From Elusimicrobiota bacterium (lineage in GTDB: Bacteria > Elusimicrobiota > Elusimicrobia > UBA1565 > UBA9628): DNA of 64,000 bases. The notes below the pieces were generated by a model. It was not told the origin of the DNA. It saw nothing but the letters and a program-made list of their open reading frames with translations, and did no database searches. Positions within the stretch are counted from its first letter, which is position 1. The number at the start of each line of letters is the position of its first letter. Location: contig JAHFCF010000003.1 of assembly GCA_023249645.1 (NCBI GenBank), positions 62,001 through 126,000 of the forward strand. Direction: 5' to 3'. The position numbers and the translations under genes are program-made. Of this stretch, positions 36,408-44,263 are shown in pieces.

Positions 36408-38266
36408 CGTAGACCCGCCCAGGCCAGGAGCGCGGCCGCTCCGGTCATCAGCCACCACAGGGAATCCGAGAGGCTGCCCGTGGCCAAGGACGAACCGGTT
36501 TGAGAGAGTTTCTGGCAGGCATCCGCGGATTTCTCGATGGCCGCGTCGAGGACCTCATGGTCGAAGACCCGGCCGATCCTGTCCGCGCCGCGGACGACGA
36601 CAGCGGCGAACCACGCGACGACCTTCCTCCAGCCCAGGTCGCAGGCGAAGGCCGCTTCCAGGCCGGGATGGCGTCGCCGCCAGTCCCAGTCAAAGGAAGG
36701 CAGGCGCATGGTCAAGACATAGGAGATGGCTACGCCGCAGCCCATGGCCGCCAGTCCCATGCCCGAGACCTTGGCGCTGAGCTCCGGCAGGACCGGCAAA
36801 GGCACGGTCTCGGGCCAGCCGGAGAGCAGCAGGTGCGTGAAATGGCGGCCCAGCCAGCCCACGGAGAAGGCGCCGACGACGATCAGCGCCACGGGCAGGA
36901 TCATGATGAGCGGGGCCTCGTGCACGTGCTCGCCGGGCTTCTGCTCGGCGCGCGGCCCGAAGAAGGTCAAGAAGAGCATCCGGGAGATGTAGAGCGCGCC
37001 GCCCATGGCGATGGCCAGTCCAGCGGCCATGGCCCAGGGACCGCGCTCGCAGGCCGCGTCCAGGATCGCGTCCTTGCTGTAGAAACCGGCCAAGGGCCAC
37101 ACTCCGGCCAGGGACATGGCCGCGATGGCGAAGCAGGCATAGGTCAGAGGCAGGCTGCGCTTCAGGCCCCCGGCCTCGTCCACGGAGACGGTGGGTTTGC
37201 CCGAGCCGTGCGCCACGTTGCCCGCGCAGAGGAAGAGGGCCGCCTTGAAGAAGCCGTGGACCACCAGGTGGAAGAGCGCGGCCGCGACCTGCCCCAATCC
37301 CAGGGCGAAGGCCATCAGGCCCAGATGGCTCACCGTGGAATAGGCCAGGATCCGCTTGAGGTCCTTCTGCGTGCAGGCCAGAAGTGCTGCGCCGATCGCT
37401 GTCGCTGCTCCGACAGCGGCGATGAAGTTCGGCAGGCCCGGCACGCTGCCGATCAAGGGCCAGGAGCGCACCAACAGGAAGATGCCGGCGGTCACCATCG
37501 TGGCCGCGTGCATGAGGGCTGAGACCGGGGTGGGGCCCTCCATGGCGTCGGGCAGCCAGAAATAGAGGGGGAACTGCGCGGATTTAGCCGCGGCCGCCCA
37601 GAAGAACAGGAAGCCGCTCAGGGCCAGGAGCTCGGGCGCCATGCCCGGGGCGATGGTGTAGAGCATGGCAAAGCGCGTGTTGTGGTAGCGCGCCAGGATC
37701 AGCAGGACGGCCAGCATGAGCCCGAAATCTCCCACGCGGTTGGTCATGAAGGCCTGCAAGGCCGCGCGGCGCGCCGTGGGCTTGTGCAGCCAGTGCGCGA
37801 TCAGGAAATACGAGCAGGCGCCGACGAGCTCCCAGAAGAGATAGAACTGGACGTAGTTGTTGGAGACGAGCAGACCGATCATGGCCAGATAGAAGAGGTG
37901 GAAGAAAAGGAAGAAGCGCGAGAATCCCGGATCGCCCTTCATGTAGCCCGCGGCGTAAAAATGGATGAGCGCGCCCACGAGCGAGACCATGCTCAGGACC
38001 GCGACGCCGATGCCGTCCACGCGCACGCCGAACACGATGCTCCAGTCGCCGGCCATCATCCAGCGGAACAGGGTGCCGTCGAGGCCGTGGCCGGAATAGA
38101 CGAAGGCGGCCAAAAAAGCGGTGGAGATCGTGACCACGACGCACGAGATCAGGATCGGGATGTGGGTCCATTCCGGCTTCCAGGGCCTCAGGATGAAGAA
38201 GCCGAAGGCCAGGGCGGTCAGGGGGGCGAGGAAGAGGAGATAGACGGCCAGCGGGATCTGGATCAT
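36404..38266 (-). CDS. nuoL: NADH-quinone oxidoreductase subunit L
   Basis: The distal proton-pumping subunit, 620 residues with about 16 helices. FYLFWELVGACSYFLI, SAQFPLYFWLPDAMEGPTPV and SALMHAATMVTAG are typical. The C-terminal part contains the amphipathic lateral helix that couples the three pump subunits, followed by a final helix. Overlaps nuoK at the start and nuoM at the end, both as ATGA. Confidence 0.93.
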   Translation of the reverse strand: MIQIPLAVYLLFLAPLTALAFGFFILRPWKPEWTHIPILISCVVVTISTAFLAAFVYSGHGLDGTLFRWMMAGDWSIVFGVRVDGIGVAVLSMVSLVGALIHFYAAGYMKGDPGFSRFFLFFHLFYLAMIGLLVSNNYVQFYLFWELVGACSYFLIAHWLHKPTARRAALQAFMTNRVGDFGLMLAVLLILARYHNTRFAMLYTIAPGMAPELLALSGFLFFWAAAAKSAQFPLYFWLPDAMEGPTPVSALMHAATMVTAGIFLLVRSWPLIGSVPGLPNFIAAVGAATAIGAALLACTQKDLKRILAYSTVSHLGLMAFALGLGQVAAALFHLVVHGFFKAALFLCAGNVAHGSGKPTVSVDEAGGLKRSLPLTYACFAIAAMSLAGVWPLAGFYSKDAILDAACERGPWAMAAGLAIAMGGALYISRMLFLTFFGPRAEQKPGEHVHEAPLIMILPVALIVVGAFSVGWLGRHFTHLLLSGWPETVPLPVLPELSAKVSGMGLAAMGCGVAISYVLTMRLPSFDWDWRRRHPGLEAAFACDLGWRKVVAWFAAVVVRGADRIGRVFDHEVLDAAIEKSADACQKLSQTGSSLATGSLSDSLWWLMTGAAALLAWAGLR

Positions 38267-38559
38267 CCCTTGAGCTCTCTCAGTGCTTCCGTCTCAGGCG
38301 GACGGCCCGACCAGTGCACCCTCAAGATCAAGGTCAGGCCCACGACGGCTTCCGCCGCGGCGATGGCCAGGATCAGCAGCACGGCGACGAAGCCTTCAGA
38401 ATCACCCAGCCGCGCCGCGGTCTCTCCCAAGGCCAGGACAGCGGCCAGGACCATGAGCTCGAGCCCCAGGAACATGGCCAGAAGTTCGCGGCGCAGGATC
38501 AGGGCGGCCAGGCCGAACAAGAAGAGCGTGGCGCTGGCGCTCCAGACGAGGGGGTTCAT
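38263..38559 (-). CDS. nuoK: NADH-quinone oxidoreductase subunit K
   Basis: Ninety-eight residues, three transmembrane helices, with the glutamates of the MFLGLELMVLAA and EGFVAVLLILAIAAAEAVVGL helices that form the proton path of the fourth channel. ATGA overlaps on both sides. Confidence 0.9.
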   Translation of the reverse strand: MNPLVWSASATLFLFGLAALILRRELLAMFLGLELMVLAAVLALGETAARLGDSEGFVAVLLILAIAAAEAVVGLTLILRVHWSGRPPETEALRELKG

Positions 38560-39014
38560 ATCACGGCCAGGGCGGCGAAGAGGATGAGCAGAGCCACGGC
38601 CTCGGAGGCGATGGCATAGGGCCCGAAGAGCATGCGTCCGAGCATGAGGTCTCCGGCTCCCGCCGCGCTCTGCGGCGCGCCCAGTCCCAGGAGCAGGGCG
38701 GCGGCTTCAGCCAAGGGGATGAGGAATCCGGCCAGCACCAGGGATCTCGGCAGACCCGAGCGGCTCCAGATCGGCGTGCCGGGCCTCTGCGCGGTCTGTA
38801 TCGAGACGACGATCAGCACCGCCATGGCTCCGGCATAGATGAGCACGAGGAGCAGAGCCAGCAGCTTGGCCCCGCAGCCGAAGAGGAGCGCCGCCGCCTG
38901 GAGGATGACGGCCAAGAAGCAGATGGCCGCGCCGTAGAGGGTGCGCTGAAAGATCATCAGGGCCGCGAAAACAGCCGCCGCGAGCGCGGCCAAGGGGATG
39001 ATCCAAGCTGCCAT
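38556..39014 (-). CDS. nuoJ: NADH-quinone oxidoreductase subunit J
   Basis: A 152-residue membrane subunit with five helices; FQRTLYGAAICFLAVILQAA and VLIYAGAMAVLIVV are the recognisable parts. It is the first gene of the 14-gene operon, whose order (JKLMN, then ABCDEFGHI) is unlike the usual A-to-N order. The promoter gives a leader of only about seven bases, so its translation start has no Shine-Dalgarno site. Confidence 0.88.
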   Translation of the reverse strand: MAAWIIPLAALAAAVFAALMIFQRTLYGAAICFLAVILQAAALLFGCGAKLLALLLVLIYAGAMAVLIVVSIQTAQRPGTPIWSRSGLPRSLVLAGFLIPLAEAAALLLGLGAPQSAAGAGDLMLGRMLFGPYAIASEAVALLILFAALAVI

Positions 39015-39027
39015 ATATAAGGAGCAT

Positions 39028-39056
39028 ATTCTAGCTCATCCGAGCAGGACAGGCAA
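39028..39056 (-). promoter_or_regulatory. promoter of the nuo operon
   Basis: On the minus strand TTGCCT (39056-39051), 17 bases, TAGAAT (39033-39028), ending 13 bases before the nuoJ ATG. Transcription would start about seven bases ahead of the codon. Confidence 0.6.
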
Positions 39057-39082
39057 TGCGGTTGACGCGGTCGGGCGGGGAT

Positions 39083-40651
39083 CTACGGCCGGTCGTCCAG
39101 GATGACGCGCTCGCGGCCGTAGGCGCGCGCCCAACCCTCGACGACGTCGGCGATCATCCCGGCGCGGCTGGCGATGGCAACGGCTTCCTCATGAGTCAGA
39201 GGCACCTGGGCCTGGCGCGCCGCCCCTTGCACCGCATCGGCATCCGCGGCCTTGAGCCGGCGCAGCACCGAGGCGCGGTAGAAGCCCGGCACCGCCCCGC
39301 GCCGCCACACCCGGTTCTCCGGGGCGATCAAGGCGTTGGAAACGGGCAGGTTGCGCTGCACGGCCTCGCGCAGCGGCAGGCTTTTTAAAGAGGAGAGATC
39401 CCAGTCGATGGCCACGAGCTTGGTCCCGTCGGCCAGGAGGTTGCCGGGCTTGCCGCGGTCTATGTTCCCCATGATCATGTCGAGGGCCTGAAGGTGCGAG
39501 GCTTCCAAGAGGCGGCTGGCGTCGCCCTGGGCATCGCCCCAGTCCATCTGGGCCGCGCGGATCTTGAGCTGCGCGATGCTGCCGTCATGCAGCATCACGG
39601 CGGGGGGAGTCAGGTTCATGCCGAAGAGGCGGTCCAACGCGAAAGCGAGGACCTCCATGCGCGGGGAGTTGGAGAAATTCGAAAAAGCCGAGATGCGCCC
39701 TTCTCCCATGTCGCTGCGCCGGTGCAGGCGCTTGAGCACGGCCGCCTGGCCGTCGCCCAGGGAGCGGAAAAAAGTCCCATTCTGCACGGGCTGGGCCGAG
39801 GAGAACGGATCTGGGTCCTTGTCGAGGTCGCCCAAGAGACGCAGGGCGGAGTCTGTCTTAAGGCCATTGAGCGATTCCGGCGTCCGCGCCGAAGCCTCTC
39901 GCCAGACGGCTTCGTATCGGGAGCGGCTCTCGGCCTGATAGCGCCGCACGCGCTCTTCGCGCTGCTCCGGGTGTCCCAACAGCCATGAGCGCGCGCGCGC
40001 CAACGCGCTGAGGGGGCCAGGGGTTGGGGGCTGGGCGGCCGGGACCTGTTCACGGCTCCGGGCCGCCTGGGGCACGGGCTTGCTCAGCGCCGCAGTCCGA
40101 CGGACCGGGCCAGGCCCCCCGGCGTCCACCGGCCGAGCGTCCGCCTTGCGGCGCGCCGCGCCTGAATACAGGGTCTCGAAGTTCTGGATGATCTGGTCCG
40201 GGTCATCCAGGGCGAGCGGTCCGCCCTGCGGCCAGAGTCGCTGGCGCAGGCGCTGCAGGAATTCCCTGGCCGCGGGGTCTTTCTCCATCTTGCGGGCGAT
40301 CGCCGCGATGCGGGAGAGGCTGCGATCGCCTCCCAGCGCCTGGCGGCCTTGGATCTTCGTCGGATCCGACGCCATGTCGGGGTGGGCTGCCAGGGCGACG
40401 ATGAGCCGCTCCGCCTTCTGCTGGAGGCTCAGGTCCTGTCCCAGGGGCAGGGCCTGGAATCTCTGCAGGAGTTGGGGGGCGGAGATCCCCTCCAGGCTGC
40501 TCAGACTGGAGTCGAACGATCGACGGCATTCCGGAGAAGCGATGGAGAACGGCGCGGCCGAGCGCGCGGAGGCCTCGCCTCCCGGCGCATGAGGCTGCGC
40601 CGCCGCGGCGAGAGCCGGCAGCAGGAGAACAAAGACGCTGAACCGACGCAT
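39083..40651 (-). CDS. secreted protein with atypical kinase-like (Fam20/PI3-4K-type) C-terminal domain
   Basis: The signal peptide MRRFSVFVLLLPALAAAAQ marks the start at 40651; the track's upstream extension is not needed, since TTGACA-17-TACACT ends six bases before this ATG. Residues 20-270 are low-complexity and helical. The C-terminal half has EVLAFALDRLFGMNLTPPAV, a catalytic-loop-like DMIMGNIDRGKPGN and AIDWDLS in the place of DFG, with a candidate ATP lysine in AVLKRL. This combination is seen in Fam20C-, HipA- and phosphoinositide-kinase-like folds. So a secreted kinase or pseudokinase is likely; substrate unknown. Confidence 0.65.
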   Translation of the reverse strand: MRRFSVFVLLLPALAAAAQPHAPGGEASARSAAPFSIASPECRRSFDSSLSSLEGISAPQLLQRFQALPLGQDLSLQQKAERLIVALAAHPDMASDPTKIQGRQALGGDRSLSRIAAIARKMEKDPAAREFLQRLRQRLWPQGGPLALDDPDQIIQNFETLYSGAARRKADARPVDAGGPGPVRRTAALSKPVPQAARSREQVPAAQPPTPGPLSALARARSWLLGHPEQREERVRRYQAESRSRYEAVWREASARTPESLNGLKTDSALRLLGDLDKDPDPFSSAQPVQNGTFFRSLGDGQAAVLKRLHRRSDMGEGRISAFSNFSNSPRMEVLAFALDRLFGMNLTPPAVMLHDGSIAQLKIRAAQMDWGDAQGDASRLLEASHLQALDMIMGNIDRGKPGNLLADGTKLVAIDWDLSSLKSLPLREAVQRNLPVSNALIAPENRVWRRGAVPGFYRASVLRRLKAADADAVQGAARQAQVPLTHEEAVAIASRAGMIADVVEGWARAYGRERVILDDRP

Positions 40652-40657
40652 AAGGGA

Positions 40658-40686
40658 AGTGTAATCCCGGCTTCCATTTTTGTCAA
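40658..40686 (-). promoter_or_regulatory. promoter of the secreted kinase-like gene
   Basis: TTGACA (40686-40681), 17 bases, TACACT (40663-40658), then six bases to the ATG: the transcript should start at or next to the start codon. Copy 1 of a 14-bp direct repeat lies just upstream. Confidence 0.7.
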
Positions 40687-40688
40687 GG

Positions 40689-40702
40689 GCAGGATCAGCG
40701 CA
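40689..40702. repeat. 14-bp direct repeat flanking hairpin element A, left copy
   Basis: GCAGGATCAGCGCA here and again at 41063-41076 bracket element A, as a target-site duplication would. Confidence 0.65.
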
Positions 40703-41062
40703 TGCCAGGAATTTTTTAAAATGCATACCCTGAAATGGAGGTTTTCAGCCCGACGGAGTCGGGATGAAAACCCCGGCACCGACACTCAGGTCGGTGCCGA
40801 GCCGTTGTTGTAGCCATCCCCTGAACCCACGCCATCTCTTACGCGCCTCGTGCGCGTAACTTCGTCCTGAAGCAAATACCCGTGTCAGGGCGAAGTTTCT
40901 CACAGACAAATTCGATGCTTTCAGAATTCCCTTGAAGCAGTATCGTGAACTGCAGGCATTTTTTGCTGCTTAATCTGATCAACTGTTGCCGGCAACAGTT
41001 GATCCAAAGAATTATGACTAATGCTCTTTAGGGGTATGCACTTTTAAAAAACGCCCAACAGC
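40703..41062. mobile_element. hairpin-rich element A (structured RNA-like, terminal inverted repeats)
   Basis: A 360-bp gene-free stretch. Its ends TTTTTTAAAATGCATACCC (40712-40730) and GGGTATGCACTTTTAAAAAA (41032-41051) are inverted copies with one extra base. Inside are, in order, stems at 40740-40772, 40774-40799 (CGGCACCGAC paired with GTCGGTGCCG), 40839-40859 (TTACGCGC with GTGCGCGTAA), 40859-40896, and a 28-bp perfect palindrome 40977-41004. The block from 40740 to 40859 is homologous to element B at 46335-46462. Flanking direct repeats suggest insertion. The coding strand for the RNA, if any, is taken as plus from the match to B. Confidence 0.65.
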
Positions 41063-41076
41063 GCAGGATCAGCGCA
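41063..41076. repeat. 14-bp direct repeat flanking hairpin element A, right copy
   Basis: Identical to 40689-40702. It contains the stop codon of the small secreted-protein gene to its right, so the insertion fell exactly between that gene and the next promoter. Confidence 0.65.
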
Positions 41077-41332
41077 GCTCGAGGTTGAGGCGCAGGCTCA
41101 GGCCGCCGACCGAGGCGATGGTGACCCGGCCCATGAACATGCCGGCCAGACGGGCGAAGCGGTTGAGCGGGCTCGTCGAGCGCGGAACCTTCGCGAGGTC
41201 GGCCAGGCAGAGCGTCATCCCCGGCGTCTGCGGGCAGAGGGAGATGAAATCCTGCGCCGAGGCTCGACCGAGTCCGAGGGTCAGAAGGGCCAGGCTCAGC
41301 AGGGCGCTTGTGGTCCGCCGAGGAAACCGCAT
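41069..41332 (-). CDS. small secreted protein of unknown function
   Basis: Eighty-seven residues with a good signal peptide (cleavage after ASA, about residue 26) and a mature part with two cysteines (SLCPQTPGMTLCLADL) that could form a disulfide, then a hydrophobic stretch. I do not recognise a family. An extended -10 box TGTTATAGT lies eight bases before the ATG, so the mRNA is probably leaderless. Before insertion of element A this gene would have abutted the kinase-like gene downstream. Confidence 0.6.
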   Translation of the reverse strand: MRFPRRTTSALLSLALLTLGLGRASAQDFISLCPQTPGMTLCLADLAKVPRSTSPLNRFARLAGMFMGRVTIASVGGLSLRLNLELR

Positions 41333-41340
41333 ATCCCGAA

Positions 41341-41349
41341 ACTATAACA
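41341..41349 (-). promoter_or_regulatory. extended -10 promoter of the small secreted-protein gene
   Basis: On the minus strand TGTTATAGT, an extended -10 sequence with no clear -35 box, eight bases from the ATG at 41332. Confidence 0.5.
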
Positions 41350-41375
41350 GGCGGATGCGAAGGATTTATTGCCGA

Positions 41376-42020
41376 TTAAAGCAGCGGGAGCAGATCGCGG
41401 GGCTTCTTGATGAGCACGCGCGCGCCGAAGCGCCTGAGCTCGTCGGCGTCCCGGAAGCCCCAGAGCGCTCCCACGGCGAACATCCCGGCGGCATTGGCCG
41501 CCTTCATGTCCACGCTGGTGTCGCCCAGATAGAGGATATCCGCGGGCTGAACGCGCATCTTGCGGGCGGCGGCCAGGGGGGCCGTCGGGTCGGGCTTGAG
41601 CGGGATGCCGGTCCTCGCCCCGCGCACGACCTCGAAGCGCCAGCGCGGCAGAAGCCTCTTCACGCAGATCTCGGTGAAGCGCTGGGGCTTGTTCGAGACC
41701 ACGGCCATGGGCAGGCCGCGGCGGACCACGCCGTCGAGCATGCGGGCGATCCCCGGGTAGGGTCGCGTCTCGTCCAAGGCGTGCTGGGCGTAGAGCCGCC
41801 TGAACCGCAAGGCCCGAAGCCGCATCCCGTTGCCGCGCAAGACTCGGGCAGGCATGGCGCGAGTCAGAAGCTCACGCAGCCCGTCGCCAACGAAATGGCG
41901 GTAGGCGTCGACCGGATGGGGGGAGAGTCCCAGATCAGCGCGCACGGTGTTCGCGCACAGGGCGATGTCATCCAGGGTGTCGAGCAGGGTGCCGTCCAGG
42001 TCGAAGATGACGGCTTTCAT
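41376..42020 (-). CDS. HAD-superfamily phosphatase, phosphoglycolate phosphatase-like
   Basis: A 214-residue haloacid-dehalogenase hydrolase. Motif I is FDLDGTLLDT at residue 6, motif II AVVSNKP, motif III lysine in LKPDP and motif IV YLGDTSVDMKAA, all intact, with a helical cap between I and II as in phosphoglycolate phosphatase (Gph). The start overlaps the stop of the MFS gene as ATGA, so the two are co-translated; a TAGAAT box six bases before the ATG could also drive it alone. Exact substrate not determinable. Confidence 0.88.
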   Translation of the reverse strand: MKAVIFDLDGTLLDTLDDIALCANTVRADLGLSPHPVDAYRHFVGDGLRELLTRAMPARVLRGNGMRLRALRFRRLYAQHALDETRPYPGIARMLDGVVRRGLPMAVVSNKPQRFTEICVKRLLPRWRFEVVRGARTGIPLKPDPTAPLAAARKMRVQPADILYLGDTSVDMKAANAAGMFAVGALWGFRDADELRRFGARVLIKKPRDLLPLL

Positions 42021-43237
42021 GCGCGTATTCTAGCAGTTCGCCGCACCCAGACCCAGGCGAGCGCCGCCACGCAGGCCAAGGCGGCCGCGCCTCCCGCGAC
42101 ATAGGCCGCCGACACGCCGAAGGAGTGCGCCAGCGTGCCCATGAGAAACGAGCCGATGGGAGAGACTCCGGCGAAGACGAAGGTGTAGAGGCTCAGGACC
42201 CGGCCGCGCATGTGGTCGGGCGCCTCGGCCTGCAGCATGGTGTTGGAGCTGGCCATGAAGAGGATCTGGAAGAAGCCGACCAGGGTGAGCAGGATCATGG
42301 CGGGCGCGAACTGGTCGACGAAGCCCAGAGCGGCGGTCAGGGCCGATGAGAAGACGGCGGTGGCGAAGAGAAGCCGCAGGGGCGGCTGGCGTCCCCACCA
42401 GGCGAAGATCAGCGCCCCGATGACGGACCCGGTGCCCAGGGCGGACATCATGAGACCGAAGCCGTGCGCCCCCTGCTGGAGCTTCACGCGCGCCAACAGC
42501 GGGACCATCACGTTGTGGTTGATGGCGAAGAGGCTGACGCAGAAGATGACGCAGAGCACGATGAGCACCTCGGGCGTGTGCTGCGCGTAGCGCAGGCCGG
42601 CGAGCATGTCGTCCTTGATCGAGCCTTTCTCGCCGAGGCTGGGCGGCCCGTCAGATCGCATCGCGGCCAGGGCGAAGATCACGGCCAAGAAGCTCAAGGC
42701 GTTGAGGGCGAAGGCCGTGGCCACTCCCCAGCGGGCGATGACCAGGCCCGCCACGGCCGGCCCGATCATGCGCGCGCCGTTGAACATGGCCGAGTTGATC
42801 GCGATGGCGTTGGGCAGGTCGGCCTTGCCGTCGACCATCTCCACGACGAAGGACTGGCGCACGGGCATGTCGAGCGTGTTGGCCAGTCCGTAGCCCGCGG
42901 CCAGGAGCGCCACGTGCCAGAAGCGCGCGTGGCCCGACCAGCACAAGAGAGCCAGCGCGAAGGCCTGGAGCATGAGTACGGACTGCGTGGCCATGATCAT
43001 GCGGCGCTTCTGCACCCTGTCGGCCACGGCGCCGGCCAGAAACGAGAAGAGCAGCACGGGGCCGAACTGCAGCGTGCCGATGATGCCGAGCTTGAAGGCC
43101 GAGCCGGTCAGCTCCAGCACGAGCCAGGCCTGCGCCACGCTCTGCATCCAGGTGCCGACCATGGAGATGAGCTGGCCGCAGAAGAAGAGCCGGAAGTCGC
43201 GGTGATTGAGCGCCCGCAGGCTGTGGGGAAAGCGCAT
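42017..43237 (-). CDS. MFS transporter, EntS-like exporter family
   Basis: A 406-residue transporter with twelve predicted helices. The start (LRALNHRDFRLFFCGQLISMVGTWMQSVAQAWLVLELTGS) and the loop VADRVQKRRMIM between helices two and three are typical of the MFS_3/enterobactin exporter group. Substrate unknown; members export siderophores or drugs. A GATAAT box lies eight bases before the ATG, in a divergent promoter shared with the acid phosphatase gene. Confidence 0.88.
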   Translation of the reverse strand: MRFPHSLRALNHRDFRLFFCGQLISMVGTWMQSVAQAWLVLELTGSAFKLGIIGTLQFGPVLLFSFLAGAVADRVQKRRMIMATQSVLMLQAFALALLCWSGHARFWHVALLAAGYGLANTLDMPVRQSFVVEMVDGKADLPNAIAINSAMFNGARMIGPAVAGLVIARWGVATAFALNALSFLAVIFALAAMRSDGPPSLGEKGSIKDDMLAGLRYAQHTPEVLIVLCVIFCVSLFAINHNVMVPLLARVKLQQGAHGFGLMMSALGTGSVIGALIFAWWGRQPPLRLLFATAVFSSALTAALGFVDQFAPAMILLTLVGFFQILFMASSNTMLQAEAPDHMRGRVLSLYTFVFAGVSPIGSFLMGTLAHSFGVSAAYVAGGAAALACVAALAWVWVRRTARIRA

Positions 43238-43245
43238 ACGAGCAG

Positions 43246-43269
43246 ATTATCTTAAAATTCGTGTACAAT
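43246..43269. promoter_or_regulatory. divergent promoter of MFS and acid phosphatase genes
   Basis: Minus-strand GATAAT (43251-43246) and plus-strand TACAAT (43264-43269) lie back to back, each 7-8 bases from its ATG. The centre GAGCAGATTATCTTAAAAT closely resembles the shared promoter of the kinase/caspase modules. Confidence 0.6.
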
Positions 43270-43276
43270 GTCTCGC

Positions 43277-44260
43277 ATGAGACTCTCCCTCTGGGCGTTG
43301 GCGCTCTCGTCGAACCTCTTCTTCGCGGCGACGGCCGCCGCGCAGGACCGCCTGGTCTTCGTCGTGGACGTCATCCGCCACGGCGACCGCACGCCGCTCA
43401 TCGATCTGCCGGCGGTGCACCATGTGTGGCCGCAGGGCCTCGGGCAGCTGACCCCCGCGGGCATGCGCCAAGAAGCCGAGCTCGGGGCCAGACTTCGCTC
43501 GGTCTACGTGGACCAGCAGGGCCTGCTTCCGCCTTCCTACACGCCCGGGACCATGTCCGTGCGCTCCACCGACATGGACCGGACTTTGATGAGCGCGGAG
43601 TCCTTCCTGATGGGCCTCTACCCGGCCCAGCCCGTCCCCATCCACACGCTGCCCATTTCCGGCGACACCTTGCTCAACCCCGAAGCCGCGGGCAATAAAC
43701 TCGATGAGGCGCTGGCTCGCGAACAGTCATGGAAGGACCTGAGCTCCCGGCTGCAGCCGAGATTCGCCTCTTGGAGCCGCGCCACGGGCATGGCGATCAC
43801 GACCGTGGATCAGCTGATCTTCCTGCGAGACACGCTCATGATCGACCAGCGCTATCATGTGCCGCTGCCTCAAGCCCTCAGCGAGGAGGATATCCAGATG
43901 ATCCTTGATGAAGGAAGCCGGATCTTCCTGGAGAAGTTCAGCCTGACCGCCCCCAGCACCGGGCGCGAGCTGCTGCAGAGCATCGCCAAGGATATGCAGC
44001 AAGCCAGCCAGGAGAAGTCGCCCCTGAGATACGTCCTCTTCTTCGCGCACGACACGACCCTCATCAGCCAGATGAGCGTTCTGCAAGCGCCTCTGAGCTC
44101 GACCCCGCCTTACGCGTCGCGCCTGAATTTCGCCCTGCTGGACACGGGGAGAAAGGGTTTTGCGATCAAGGTCTTCTACAACGACCAGCCCGTGAAGATC
44201 CCGGCGTGCGGGGGGACTTCCTGCTCTTTGGCGCAGTTCGCGGCCCTGGCCGGGCAGTAG
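43277..44260 (+). CDS. secreted histidine acid phosphatase
   Basis: Branch-2 histidine phosphatase: catalytic VIRHGDRTPL near the N-terminus of the mature protein and FFAHDTTLISQ with the HD proton donor near residue 257. It removes phosphate from small extracellular esters. The ORF track starts at 43268, but the TACAAT -10 box overlaps that codon; the ATG at 43277 gives a clean signal peptide (MRLSLWALALSSNLFFAA). The mature protein has several disulfide-forming cysteines at the end. The following ABC-F gene begins three bases after the stop. Confidence 0.87.
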   Translation: MRLSLWALALSSNLFFAATAAAQDRLVFVVDVIRHGDRTPLIDLPAVHHVWPQGLGQLTPAGMRQEAELGARLRSVYVDQQGLLPPSYTPGTMSVRSTDMDRTLMSAESFLMGLYPAQPVPIHTLPISGDTLLNPEAAGNKLDEALAREQSWKDLSSRLQPRFASWSRATGMAITTVDQLIFLRDTLMIDQRYHVPLPQALSEEDIQMILDEGSRIFLEKFSLTAPSTGRELLQSIAKDMQQASQEKSPLRYVLFFAHDTTLISQMSVLQAPLSSTPPYASRLNFALLDTGRKGFAIKVFYNDQPVKIPACGGTSCSLAQFAALAGQ

Positions 44261-44263
44261 CGC

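Noticed and set aside
40703-41062. CRISPR array
   Set aside because: The hairpins are unlike each other and there are no regular repeats or spacers, and no cas genes.
41376-42032. HAD phosphatase as another leaderless gene (TAGAAT six bases before ATG)
   Set aside because: Its start also overlaps the MFS stop as ATGA, so translational coupling explains it equally well.
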